A stretch of 64,000 nucleotides of DNA from Plotosus lineatus (taxonomy: Eukaryota; Chordata; Actinopteri; Siluriformes; Plotosidae): assembly GCA_024760905.1 (NCBI GenBank), contig CM045733.1, positions 33,254,501 through 33,318,500 of the forward strand, given 5' to 3'. The position numbers and the translations under genes were made by a program. The notes under the pieces are model-generated. The model had not been told where the DNA came from. It saw nothing but the letters and a program-made list of their open reading frames with translations, and made no database searches. Below, piece by piece: positions 32,132 through 44,209 of this stretch (position 1 is the stretch's first letter; each line of letters begins with the position of its first letter).

Positions 32132-34065
32132 ACTTCTTCTTCTCCTTTCGGCTTTTCCCTTCAGGGGTCGCCACAGCGAATCATCTGCCTCATCTCACCC
32201 TATCCTTTGCATCTTCTTCTCTTACACCAACTACCTTTATGTCTTCCTTCACCACATCCATGAATCGTCTCTTTGGTCTTCCTCTAGGCCTTCTGCCTGG
32301 TAGTTCCGACCTCAGCATCCTACTACCAATATTCTCACTATCCCTCCTCTGTACATGTCCAAACCATCTCAATCCAGCCTCTCTGACTTGGTCTCCAAAG
32401 CCTCTTACATGTCCAATCCTCTGGCATCCTCTCACGCTCTAAGACCTGGTTGAATGTTCTTGTTAGGAAATCTACTGCTACCTCTGGGAGACACTTCCAT
32501 ACCTCCACCAGTATGTCATCAGGACCAACTGCCTTTCCATTCTTCATCCTCTTCAATGCCTTCCTCACTTCACCCTTACTAATCTTTGCTACTTCCTGGC
32601 CCTCGATGGTCACCTCTTCTACTCTTTTTCTCTCTCTCATTTTCCTCATTCATCAGCTCTTCAAAGAACTCTTTCCATCTTTCCAGCATACTTCTGTCAT
32701 CAGTCAATACATTTCCCTCTCTTGTCCTTAATCACTATAACTTGCTGCACGTCCTTCCCATCTCTATTTCTCTCAGCTGTGCCAACCTGTATAAATCAGA
32801 GCATACAAGTCATCTACAACGCCCTCTGTTTGGCCTTTGATACCGCTACCTTCGCCTTACGCTGTGTCTACCTGTACTCCTGTTTGCTCTCTTCGGTCCT
32901 CTCAATGTCCTACTTATTCTTGGCTAACCTCTTCCTTTGTACACACTCCTGCACTTCCTCATTCCACCACCAAGTCTGCTTATCTGCTCTCCTTCCAGAT
33001 GACACACCAAGTATTCTCCTACCTGTCTCCCTGATCACATTAGCTGTAGTTGTCCAGTCATCTGGAAGCACTTCCTGACCACTCAAAGCCTGTTTCAACT
33101 CCTCCTTGAAGACAACCCGACACTCTTTCTTTTTCAGCTTCCACCACTTTGTCTTCTGCTCTGTCTTTGACTTCTTCACCTTCCTCACCATCAGCGTCAT
33201 CCTGCACACCATCATCCTATGCTGTTTGGCAATACTCTCACCCACTACTACTTTGCAGTCACTGACTTCCTTCAAATTGCATCACCTGCACAAGATGTAA
33301 TCTACTTGTGTGCTTCTGTCTCTGCTTTTATAAGTCACCCTATGCTCCTGTTTCTTCTGGAAGAAAGTATTTACCACCTCCATTTCCGTCCTTTTTGCAA
33401 AATCTACCAACATCTGTCCTTCTGCAATCCTGTCCTGGATACCAAACCTGCCCATCACTTCCTCGTCCCCTCTGTTTCCTGCACCAACATGTCCATTGAA
33501 GTCTGCCCCAATGACCACTCTTTCACCTCTGGGGGGGTACTCTGCATTACTTCATCTAACTCACTCCAGAATCTCTCCTTCTCTTTTAGCTCACATCCTG
33601 CCTGTGGGGCATGAGCTTAATGTTCCTGTACATTGTCCCTTAAATAAATAAAATAAATAAATAAATAAAATAAGCACTAACAAAATTGAACATCACACCT
33701 TCAATTTCTAACTTGAGACTCATCACTCTGCCTGACAGTCTTTTCACTTGTAGAACACTCCTGACAACTTCCTCCTTCAAGATGACTCCGACTCCATTTC
33801 TCTTCCCATCCACACCATGAAAAAACAGCTTAAACCCTGCTCCTAAGCTTCTAGCCCTGCTACCTTTCCACCTGGTCTCCTGAACACACAGTATGTCCAC
33901 CTTCCTCCTCTGCATCATGTCAGCCAGCTCTCTACTTTTTTTTTCATAGTTCCAGCATTCAAAGTCCCTACTTCAGTCCTAGACTCATGCCTTTCCTCTT
34001 CTCTCTCTGCCTACGGACACGCCTCCCACTTCTCCTTCTTTGGCGTCTTTGACCGAAGTGGAACT
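32132..34065 (-). mobile_element. RTE/BovB-like LINE lacking its reverse-transcriptase core
   Basis: Read on the - strand from 34065, broken frames give the AP-like endonuclease first: DILCVQETRWKG (about 33890), GADFNGHVG (about 33510), and YKSRDRSTQVDYILCR with VVVGESIAKQHRM (33340-33240). The linker TKWWKLKKKECR and WWWNEEVQECVQRKRLAKNK follows, then the RT start NGKAVGPDDILVEVWKCL (about 32530). After MPEDW (about 32455) it jumps to the C-terminus GHVRGFGDQVREAGLRWFGH and the 3' end. RT motifs A-E, including the catalytic FADD, are missing, roughly 1.2 kb. The element is dead. Confidence 0.85.
33638..33672. repeat. (AAAT)n microsatellite inside the LINE
   Basis: A run of AAATA units interrupts the endonuclease region of the LINE at 32132-34065. 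Confidence 0.8.
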
Positions 34066-34671
34066 AAGTGGTCAGAAAAAAAGAAAAAAGTTAAGTTTGT
34101 TAAAGAAGTTCATGACTATTTTAAATGTCATTTGAAATCAGATTTGAATAAGTGATAAATATTACAGCTACAATACAAATGCAGATGAAGGAGCTTGAGG
34201 AACAGTATGAGTTATGCAAGGTGTACAAATAACACTGTGTTTATAAAATAATATTGTAACGCATAAATTTTAAAAATGAAGTCTCGGTACTTTTTTAGTA
34301 ATATGGGCTCAAAAGATCTGAGACCGCATCTAAATATGGTATTGCTATTTAACATGACCTTATGCAGGTCACATCCTGGTTGTATTGTTTTCTCGCTGTA
34401 GAATGTGAAAAAATTTTCTTTGTTGATGGTGTTCTGATGTTTGCTCTCGGCCTACTGATATGTGGTTTGGCACATCTCCTGAAATTCATTCATTCTATTC
34501 AATTTAACGAGCCGCTAATCTCATCTGGCTCTAGGCAAAGGCAGGTTGCTCCCTGAACACAGAAATACCCTTTCTGAGCCCAGTAAGCCTGAGACTTTTT
34601 TCTGTGAAGCAGATGTATTAAGCACTATGCCATCATGCTTGAGGAAAATGCTGTAATAATTTTATGCATTC

Positions 34672-34965
34672 ATTTATTTTCTGAACCGCTTAATCCTAAT
34701 TAGAGTCACGGGGAGGCTGATGCCCATCTGAGCTGACACGGGGTGAAGGTGGGGTACATCCTGGACAGCTCGCCAGGCCATCTCAGGACCAACACTCACA
34801 CAAATATTCACACCTAGAGGAGATTTGGAACGGCCAATGAACCTTCTGTGCATGCTTTTGGACTGTAGGAGGAAACTGGAGTAATAGGAGGAAACCCACG
34901 CAAGCATAGGCAGAACATGTAAACTCCACACAGAAACATCTGAGCTGTGAGGCGGATGTGCTAAT
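34672..34965 (-). mobile_element. Second-family (L2-core) SINE
   Basis: Tail AACCGCTTAATCCTAATTAG at left; the core GGAGGAAACCCACGCAAGCA and ATGTAAACTCCACACAGAAA are visible on the + strand. The head is truncated near GCGGATGTGCTAA. Confidence 0.8.
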
Positions 34966-35012
34966 ATATATTATATATATTTTACATTTTATATTTTTAA
35001 AAATCTTCTTCA

Positions 35013-35168
35013 TTTCCTTTCGGCTGTTCCCTTCAGGGGTCGCCACAGAGAATGATCTGCCTCCATCTCACCCTATCCTCTGCATGTTCTACTCGTACTC
35101 CAACTACCTTCTGTCCTCCTTCACCACATCCACAAATCTTTTCTTTGGTCTTCCTCTAGGCCTCTAGT
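35013..35168 (-). mobile_element. RTE/BovB-like LINE 3' fragment
   Basis: CCTTTCGGCTGTTCCCTTCA and GGGGTCGCCACAGAGAATGA on the + strand are the complement of the LINE 3' end. About 150 bp of C-terminal coding sequence is retained. Confidence 0.8.
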
Positions 35169-35181
35169 ATATATATATACT

Positions 35182-35632
35182 ACTTTTCCTTCCGTCTTTT
35201 TCCCTTTTTTTTCAGGGGTCGCCACATCAAATGATCTGATTTGCATGTTTGATTTGGCATAGGTTTTTACGTCAGAGCAGTCAGGTCGGCAGTCTTACCC
35301 ATGATTGCGGTTTTGAATAATGAACCAGGCTGGGAGTTTTTAAAAGCCTCAGGAATCTTTTGCAGGTGTTTAGAGTTAATTGGTTGATTCAGATGATTAG
35401 GTTAATAGCTCGTTTAGACTACCTGAACATGATATGCTAATTTTTTGAGATAGGAATTTTGGGTTTTCATGAGCTGTATGCCAAAATCATCAGTATGAAA
35501 ATAATAAAAGACCTGAAATATTTCAGTTGGTGTGCAATGAATCTAAAATATATGAAATTCTAATTTTTATCAGTACATTACAGAAAATAATGAACTTTAT
35601 CACAATATGCTAATTTTTTGAGAAGGACTAGT
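35182..35632 (-). mobile_element. RTE-type tail fragment joined to an unassigned DNA-element end
   Basis: 35182-35275 is the RTE-type SINE tail. It joins at TTACGTCAG to sequence ending GCTAATTTTTTGAGAAGGAC, with an internal repeat of ATATGCTAATTTTTTGAGA (35431-35449 and 35606-35624). This end resembles terminal parts of common fish DNA transposons; I could not assign the family. Confidence 0.45.
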
Positions 35633-36354
35633 ATATATGTATATCTTTTGACAATGAAAGGTACATACAATGTCTTGAGAGCCATTAATTAGTCCTTAGG
35701 GTACTTTAGTGTTGCTTGTACCTCATGGGACGGAAACGGAGCCTACTGCACCCTATTCCTGACACTGTTTTGTTTCTCTGCTCTGTCCCTTGTCTTGAAA
35801 GGAGGTAAGAATGGACTGTGTTAAAACTCCAGTGAAGTTTCACCACCCAGTTTTCTTGAATTAATCAAATTAGGCTTACTCTCTCTTTTCTTCTTCCTCC
35901 CTTTGTGTTATATGAAAGTGTGTTGAAGAGCAGAGTAGAGATGTCTCTCCAAAGGCTTGATCCTTTTGAGTTCACAGCTCAGGCTTGTATAACATCAGTG
36001 AAAATGATCCAAGGCACTTGACCTTTGACTCCACAGCTCTCATATGAGTCCACTTTTAGATATGCTGTGGTCTTTAAATGGTTTGGGGAAGGGAATGTGC
36101 TGTATCATTGTTTTCATAACTAATAGCTGGACTATACCGTTAATGGCAAGTCAAGAATATTGAAATAGGGCGATATGAGTATACAAAATATGAGTGTTTA
36201 TGTTAAACGGACAGGAAACTGTTTTGCAATGCAGTGGTAGCCATATCTATCCATATGTTTTATGTTTTATATAAAACACTTTGTGTAGTATATTGTGGAT
36301 GTGAGTTAAATGCTGAATGATTAGTGACATTTTGAAAAACACAATGCCTGATAC

Positions 36355-36665
36355 AATGGCGGCACAGTGGTGCAGTGGATAGCATGATCACCTCACTGCA
36401 AGAAGGTCCTGGGTTCAAATCCTGGACACGGGAGTTTCTGTGTAGCGTTTGCATGTTCGTGCTGTGCTTGTGTGGGTTTTTTCCAGATACTCTGGTTTGC
36501 TCCCATAATCCAAAAACATGCACAGTAGGCTGATTGGTGGTTCCAAATCAGCCATAGATATGAGTCGAAGTGTGAATGGTTGTATGTGTCCTTCCCTGCA
36601 GTGGTCTTGTGAACTGTTCAGTGGGTACCTCGCACTCGCCCACCGTCAGCCTCCCTTAATGCCCT
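36355..36665 (+). mobile_element. Second-family (L2-core) SINE, full length
   Basis: The head GGCGGCACAGTGGTGCAGTG, B-box GGGTTCAAATCC, core GTGTGGGTTTTTTCCAGATA and tail are in order. The tail is diverged. Confidence 0.8.
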
Positions 36666-36949
36666 AATAAGGCAGAGAGGTCAGATTTGGTGCTAAACTG
36701 TACCAGAGCATTCTGTTATGATTAACAGTTATGTACCAAAGGCAGGGTGACTGTCACTGAATAGTCGCGGAATGGGGACTGTTAAATTCAGCGACATCCT
36801 TTAAGCTCAAAATTATTATTTTTTTTATATAAGAACTTAAAAAGCAAACCAAAACAAGATCGTATACTTTGTTTTTTAACCATTACAGATATAGGATAGG
36901 TAAGTGCCACTCCAAGATATTTATTATCCAGATGGTAGTATCCGGACGA

Positions 36950-37062
36950 GACCCACTCGAGCATGGGGAGAACATGCAAACTGCACACAGACACGCCCTG
37001 AGCCCGGGAGCTTCTTGCTGTGATGCAGACGTGCTAACTATTGCGTTACAGTAGCACCCTAG
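36950..37062 (-). mobile_element. Second-family SINE, head fragment
   Basis: AACATGCAAACTGCACACAG and GTGATGCAGACGTGCTAACT give the head end on the - strand. It is followed by (TTCC)n at 37068-37097. Confidence 0.7.
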
Positions 37063-37254
37063 TATTTCCTTCCTTCCTTCCTTCCTTCCTTCCTTCCATC
37101 CATCCATCCATATTCATACACCACTGTACGAACAGAAAAATCAGTAGAAATGTTTTACTGCCTTTGGCGTTTTACTTGTCGACTCTCTTACTTACTATGT
37201 AGTGTTGGCTACATAGAATATTCACTAAAGACATGACGAGACCTATGTTAAAAT

Positions 37255-37258
<4 letters not shown>

Positions 37259-37287
<29 letters not shown>
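37259..37287. repeat. (GT)n microsatellite
   Basis: About 14 GT units. Confidence 0.9.
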
Positions 37288-37290
<3 letters not shown>

Positions 37291-38312
37291 TGGGGGGGCA
37301 GTTACACTGCTATGTAATTATGGTCCGGATATCGATAATGATCTCTGGATAAACAAACAACAGAACTTGGATGCCAATGTTGACATTTTTGGGTAGGAAC
37401 ACAGTGCTGTTGACACATCTCTATAACATTAAAATAAAAATCTAATACATCTTTGATGTAAGTTAATTCTACAATTCACATGACAGGGTACAGTGCATGG
37501 CATTGGACTGATGTAGGATGCAACATCTGTATGCCAGATTTTGTTGTGTCTGGCAACATGTAGTACATTACATTGAATTAAATATACTGTTGAGAAGTTA
37601 AACTGTGCTTCTTCAGTTATAGGCTGTCATAGTGTGTAAGAAATCATTTAGAGGTGTAGAATTCTGTTTTTATGATGTGTCAAACATAGGTTGTTTCTAA
37701 AAAAAATGTTCATGACCTTTTTAATGAATGTGTGAAGGAGTACATTTTTTTCCCCTGCGTACGTACTATTGGCCATGTCGAGTCATTCAAAAGTATATGA
37801 GGAATCGAGTAATATTTTCCCACATGCCATTCATGTTGCATTATGCAGATTCTTTTACAAAAGAATTAAGTTCAATAGTTCATGCAAAAACAAAGTGACG
37901 GTTAATGTTCATGCTTATCAATCTCATGCAGCAGTTTCCTCTTTCATGAGCGCAGTGTCTTATGTACTGCCTGGAGTTCATGGAATTTATATTTCTGCTT
38001 AACATCCTTTAACTTATTTCAGTTATTACACTATCTTTCACAATTACAAAGCCCCAAACTCTCATCATGTCCATATAGTAAGTAATCAAATAAAGTCACA
38101 TTTGTTTATAAAATTGTTTATAAAGCATGTTTATGAAGTACAGATGTTGCACCAAAGGGCTTTAAAGAAAGCCATAGGAAAATATATATTTAAATACTGA
38201 ATAGGGTTTAAAAGAAATATGGGATTGAAACTGTACCAAACCAACATTACGAAAACAAATTAATTTGAAGATGACTCAAATTTTCCTGTCCCTAGGGATA
38301 TCAAGTATATCT

Positions 38313-38671
38313 GTCTGTCTTCCTTTCGGCTTTTTCCCTTTTACTCGGGAGTAGCCACAGCGAATCATCTGATTCGCACGTTTGATTTGGCAGAGGTTTT
38401 TACGTCGGATGCCCTTCCTGTCACAACCCTTTTAGCAAGGGGCAGAAACACGCTGACGACTTTGCAGCTACTCTTTACGAAAGTCAGCAATGATTCTTTT
38501 ACATGCCTCTCACCATAGACAGTGAGAGACATGGCCCGCCTTTGATAACCCAGTTAGCCGCACTGGGGGGGGGGGGGGGGGGCAGTGACTACCTTGTGGA
38601 GAGTGGGACTCGAACCCCCAACCTTTGGATCAGCGATCCAGCACCCTATACCACTAGACCACCACTGCCCC
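38313..38671 (-). mobile_element. RTE-tail SINE, full length with 17-bp TSD
   Basis: A complete copy: tail CTTCCTTTCGGCTTTTTCCC at left, body, and tRNA head to CCACCACTGCCCC at right. It is flanked by perfect 17-bp direct repeats, GGATATCAAGTATATCT, at 38296-38312 and 38672-38688. That duplication shows target-primed insertion of the whole chimeric unit. Confidence 0.93.
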
Positions 38672-38822
38672 GGATATCAAGTATATCTATTTAGAAAAAA
38701 AAAACTGTTTTAAATTTTTCACTGTTTTTTTAATGGCTTACTGCATTTGTTTGGCACAAAGCAGATGAAAGTTAAAATGAATGAATGACTGTCATAAATA
38801 CATTCTGTCTAGTGTTTGAGTA

Positions 38823-39255
38823 CAGTAGACCCTCAATATTCGCGGGGGTCCGGTTCCAGCCCTTCCCGCGAATGATGATAATCCGCAAGTTCTGTACCCG
38901 GAAGTAAAACCCCATGCATCATATTACATGTGCGAATGAGCAACCGGAAGTAAAATAGTATGTATCAATTACATGCGCTAAAATATGCTTCTTAAACACA
39001 TTCTATAGACAGTCTTACTCATTAATACAGTATTAATGAAGTAAAATGTAGTAATGATTAAGAATTTTTTTCAATTTTTACTGTTATATTTATTGATGAT
39101 AAAATATAAACATTATGCAGCATATACTGTTGTAAAGAACTAGTATTGAAGTCTTTTTCAATTATTATTCCAGTACAGTACCTAAGTTAATGTTTAGAAT
39201 GTTTGTGCGTGAGATTTTATGTTCTGTAGCATGTTTAACAAACGATACCAAAAGG
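38823..39255 (+). mobile_element. Tigger-like element family C, copy 1 (truncated)
   Basis: The left end CAGTAGACCCTCAATATTCG, then CGGGGGTCCGGTTCCAGCCC, follows TA. About 430 bp aligns with the left part of 52092-54300 but without that copy's insertions. The right terminus is absent. Confidence 0.8.
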
Positions 39256-39289
39256 ATAAACTTTATTACGCTTCATGGCCTTTTATATT

Positions 39290-39545
39290 GAACTTGGAGT
39301 GATGTCTTGGGGTGACGTCTCCAAGATGGCGCTGCCTAGAGGGCGACGTCACGGAGTTCTCAGAGTCAATTGTTTCTTTGTTCGTTTTAATTTGTTTTAT
39401 TTGTTGTTTTGTTTGTTCATGTTTTGTACTATGCTCATCTATGACCGGTCGACCCTACTACAGCTATGAGATTGGAGTCTTCGGGCATGTACAACCCAAC
39501 ACGCTCAACTATCCTGAGCTAATATACTATGGTAGCTCAATCCAT
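39290..39545 (+). mobile_element. Possible 5' end of a LINE
   Basis: CCAAGATGGCGCTGCCTAGA and a short frame with TGRPYYSYEIGVFGHVQP resemble LINE 5' leaders that carry a YY1-like AAGATGGCG box. This is a weak family guess. Confidence 0.3.
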
Positions 39546-39551
39546 CTGTTC

Positions 39552-39862
39552 ATTTTCTGTAACTGCTTACATTTTCTGTAACTGGCGCCCATCGCAGCCG
39601 ACTCCGGGCAAGGGCAGAGTACACCCTGGACAGCTCGGCAAGCCATCGCAGGGCGGAAACACGCTGACGGTTTTGTAGCCACTCTTGTTGAAAGTCAGTA
39701 ATGGTTCCATAGACAGTGAGAGACATGGCCATGGCCGGCCATTGATAACCCAGTTAGCTGCACACGGGGACAGTGACAACCTTGTGGAGAGTGGGACTCG
39801 AACTGCCAACCTTAGGATCACAATCCAGTGCCCTATAGCACAAGGCCATCAGTTCCCCATAT
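39552..39862 (-). mobile_element. tRNA-headed SINE with L2-type tail
   Basis: The tail is shortened at the left, TGGCGCCCATCGCAGCCGAC onward. The body has a deletion around the GGTTCTTTTAC segment, and the head ends near GGCCATCAGTTCCCC. Confidence 0.8.
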
Positions 39863-39899
39863 CCATCTATTCTCCATAAATGTATCAATCATATTTTAT

Positions 39900-41590
39900 T
39901 GCTTATGTTAAGACCTTTCAATTTTATTGCAACCCTTGAAACAGGCATCTGGTTTTCCTTCTATATGTTTATTATTAATAGTGTTGATTATGTAACTCGT
40001 AGCCTTTTAATACGAGTAGTTCTTTGGGGAAATGGTGTCTCAAATAGTTCATGAGGTTTATAAAAAGCTATAGGTCAGTTGTAACAGTAAGAGTTAATTA
40101 TTGTCTGTACTAATTATATTTGCCTGTAAATAATTATCAATGATGATCAACAAAATTTTAGCAATGGGTAAAAAATGTGAATGCCAGGAAAAAAATATTT
40201 GATTCAAGCATAGAATATGACAGCATGGATCAGATGTTGCTTTAGTTACTGCATGTTTTATTTAGCTTTGTTAACATTTCATACTTGTTTATATCATCTC
40301 CGTGCATGAGGATAGAAGGAAGAGAGAGAGGTTTTAGCCTGACGATCTTGGATCTGTCACTTACACCTCAATTATTCTAGCGGTGTTAGTGATGTATCAG
40401 CCAAGGCTCTCCATATTATTCCTCTTCAAATTTCATTTACTATTATTCCTGCCATTATTCGACCACATCTTCTTTCTCCTTGCGCCAGCAGCACTCGAGA
40501 TGGATCCTGGAAGGCTTCTTTGATCTGCAAGGCTGCTTTTGTTTGATAATATTTAGTTAGGGTTTTTATTTTTTTTCCAGATCTGTAGAAACACCAGGGC
40601 CATTCCTAAAAAGCCAATTTAAATGTAACCCAGGGCAACAGCCCCCAGAAAAAGAGCTTTCCATAAAGTATGTTAAGTGGGATGTCAGATCAAAACCAGT
40701 TCACTTACCTTGTGTATTCTGCTCTAACAGAGCTCCCATACATATTGAGTCTGTGGTTAGAAAAGCCATATAGCACTAAACGCCTGTATAGCTTTATCAT
40801 GTAAGTCCGGGGGGGCATGGAAACATCCAAGCAGAAATCTGGTGTTGATAAGATGGAGTGAAATCTTCAATAAGGCCTGAGTGTAATCCACAATATTGTC
40901 ACATTTTAGGTATGTTCTCATTTTATGCTGTGTCGTTAAAATATTCCTGTGTCATGGGAACACTTTATTATTCAAAAGTCAAGGGTTCAAAAAAAAATAA
41001 AGTCAGACTTCTTTTTGTATATTATAATGTATGTGTGTGTACACATATCCAACTCGCATAGAAAAATGGTAGCTGTAAATAATTGCAATTGAAATCGAAA
41101 TCAAAAAATGTGAGTTAGCCCACAGTGGTTCTTCGAGCACTGTTCAGCACTGTTCACAACAACCATCACTGAAAATAAATAAATAAAGTTTAAATAATTG
41201 TGCAATAATTAGGATTCATGTTAAGTGGACAGGAAAGTGAGAGTGGGGATTCATGTTTTTTAGTTCATCTTTCAGTCATTGTAATATATGTTACCATGTC
41301 AATACAATATGCACTATTGCATAATACTTTTACCCAGTGTAACCGAGTACGTGCAGGTCATCACCATCTTTTAGTTATCTCTGCAATTTAAACTAAAAGA
41401 GCTAAAAGTGCTTTTAATCATTAAGTTCTTATTCTGTGGAATGTGACAAGTTATGGAAAATCTGTCATATGTTTCCTCTTTTATAAACAAGTGTAAAACT
41501 TTCCCTTTTTTTGCTCAGGCCTTTGGCTTGCTTACTCTGGTGTTATTCAATCTTTTTGTACTTTTATTAGTATGATGAAGCAGCAAACTT
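39900..41590. other. Synapsin intron, no recognised element
   Basis: AT-rich and repeat-poor by eye. No exon of the synapsin or any other gene is recognised. Confidence 0.5.
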
Positions 41591-41605
41591 TTTTTTTCAA
41601 AATTG

Positions 41606-41750
41606 CAACAGCCTAGCAACACCAGAGCAATCACTCAATAACACCAAAGCAATCACCTAGCATCACGTTAGCAATACCGTAGCAACCTCTCAGAAAGACC
41701 TCAGCAACCTCCTAGAAATACCCTCACAGAGCAACACGTTAGCAACCTGA
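41606..41750. repeat. Degenerate tandem repeat of a TAGCAAC/AGCAATC unit
   Basis: About eight imperfect units of roughly 18-20 bp built on CCTAGCAACACCAGAGCAAT, a minisatellite type often seen in fish introns. Confidence 0.75.
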
Positions 41751-41759
41751 CTTGCTGTG

Positions 41760-43690
41760 CTCGCAGCACATAAACTTAGCTTTAAATTCATTTGCTTTCA
41801 ACAAACATTCCATTTGCCTTGGGACGCATTTATATACTGTATAGAAAGTTTGGAATGTAAATGATATTATATAGTATGGGCTGTGAAAGCACTGCACTTG
41901 ATTTCCAAATGACAATTTTGTGCCAAGTTTTGTCTTTTTGTATAATAATTAGGCATGTCATCCAAAGGTTTTTATGAGTGGGTTCATCTGCTTCCAGTAA
42001 AGTGTGGGAATGTCTTCAGTGTGGGAGTAAAGAATAATGAGGAAAGAAGAAGAGGGCAGAGGGGAAAAGGGACAGGGTGGGCAATATTGGCCCAAGAGAG
42101 GAAGAATGAGTGCTAGTGAGTCACTGCAGTGGAAATAGTTCAGGTCAGGGGGTAGTGGGATAAATGTGTCAGCCCCCGGAGGACTGGAGGTGGACCTCAA
42201 CAGGGATCTCAAACAGACTAAATATAAATGTGGGCCTGGAATCTCTCGTTTGTCTCATTACTCATTTTTAGGTTATGCATTAAGTCATATAAGTTGAAAG
42301 GAATTCAATTTAATTCAATTACAGTACTGTCATAGTCATAGAAATGAAAAGGGTTATAAGGTGGATCGAACATAGGCGTTGGGCTGATAAGGAAAATATT
42401 ACATTCCTTGTGGTGTATTCAACAGTACAGTTATAACTTTTTTAATGCCACTGATTATAAACATAAATTATGAATGGAGCATGGATTGAAATCGTTTTAT
42501 GTAATATCAAAAGCATGGGATTTTTTTTTTTTTTTTTTTTTTCGTGAAAACATTCTTAAATCCAGTGTCAAAATGATATAATTAATATAAAAAGGTTTCC
42601 CTCAACATTGCAATTTTTAGCTAACTTTTGTTGACTTTGGCTTGTTCCATTAGTCAGCGGTCACTCTTCACCCACACTGCTGAGCAGAGGGTGTGTGTAA
42701 GGTCAGTCAGACAAACAGTTTGTTCAGTTCTGGTTTTAGAGGAATCCCCTCGTACGCCTCTATCAGATAGGTTTACTATAAGCCTGGGAAAGAGAGCATC
42801 CCATGCTACTCAAAGGAATTGTCCTCTTTCAGTTTCTCATACTGATGGGAAAGTTTAGTGCTCTTCTGTGATTTCTAAAATGTATTTTTCCTTTTCAGTT
42901 TCATCGCATGCTTAGATTGGGGAATGCGTGTCAAGCTAAAGTTTAAACAAACTCATTCTAACTTCAGTAAGTAGATGTGAGAATGTTGTAACTAGACCAG
43001 GACATGGTTATGGTTATGGTTAAAGGCACTCTTAATGTCTCTGTTCTGTACAGAAAGTGTTGGTATGTTTGGGACTCAACTTCGGTGGGCCGCATTGACA
43101 AAAATCTCATTATCTGTTGCTATCTGCACACGGCATCTTATTATGTGTGTAGGCGCTCCATGAGCTCTGGAAAGCTGTTTTTATAACATGCGCTTTATAA
43201 AGAGCAGCTTGCTTTTTTTTACTACAGCTTTCTGAAGCTGACAGACAGGGAAGTGTCACCTTGGTTTTATTCTGGGATACTAGAAAGCTTCTTTTGGCAG
43301 TGTCACAGAAACAATGAGCAGGGAACGTAACCACAAACCATGTGGAACAAGTAGCCAAGCATGAATAATTAAAAGATACAAGAGGGTCATTAGGGTCTAA
43401 GATTATTTCACAGAATTTATATCTGCCACAAAACAGAGCTTTGGCAGAGTTGTTGTAATCACTGGCATTTGTTTTTACGGCCATTTGTTTCTTTGTCTGA
43501 TTGTTCAAACAAATTCCTTACCACACCCATGCCAGGATTTTTACCAAACTTGGAGAGGACAATGCCCAACCAGAGTCTCAGAGATTAAAGTGGAGTTCAA
43601 AGTCACAAAGGTGTCGGGATGAAGCGCTTATAACTTTCAGACATGTTCCAACAGACATGTGGTTACTATGGAACACTAATAGGAAACCAT
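41760..43690. other. Synapsin intron, no recognised element
   Basis: A T run at 42521-42542 is the only simple repeat of note. A 76-codon frame at 42628-42858 has no family match. Confidence 0.45.
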
Positions 43691-43700
43691 ACATGATATA

Positions 43701-43916
43701 CAGGGATCCCTCACTTTCCGCAGTTAATTGGGACCAAGATCCCCACGCGACCACCGAATTCCGCAAAGTAGGATCACCCCCCTAACCCCCAATACTGACG
43801 TATGCATACATGTGCATGTGTATATAATATCAACAAATACATGTTCAATGCTATAAATGCTTATAATAACAATTAAACATTAAAAAAATAATGCATAAGA
43901 TTTAAATAAAATATAA

Positions 43917-43957
<41 letters not shown>

Positions 43958-44204
43958 TGCGCACCTCACAAAAATGTAAGTAGATTTGATGGGAGGTTTT
44001 GGGTTGTTTGTTTTGTGTTTGTTTAGGGTTTTTTTGCATAATTGGCCTTGTTTTTGCGGCATTTTCCTTAATTTTTTCCCCTATTCTTCCTTAATTTCCT
44101 TATTTTTTTAATTCGATGAATATTTAAAAAAAAAAAAAAAAAAAAAAAAAACGCGATCCACTGAAGCCGTATGAATTGAAGCGCGAAGTAGCGAGAGATC
44201 CCTG
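43701..44204 (-). mobile_element. Tigger/pogo-like MITE, family B copy 3
   Basis: Ends CAGGGATCCCTCACTTTCCG and AGCGAGAGATCCCTG are flanked by TA. It is in reverse orientation to copy 1, with an internal (CA)n at 43919-43955 and a poly(A) run at 44128-44150. Confidence 0.85.
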
Positions 44205-44209
44205 TAATT

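Noticed and set aside
42628..42858. 76-codon + strand frame
   Set aside because: No recognisable motif or splice context.
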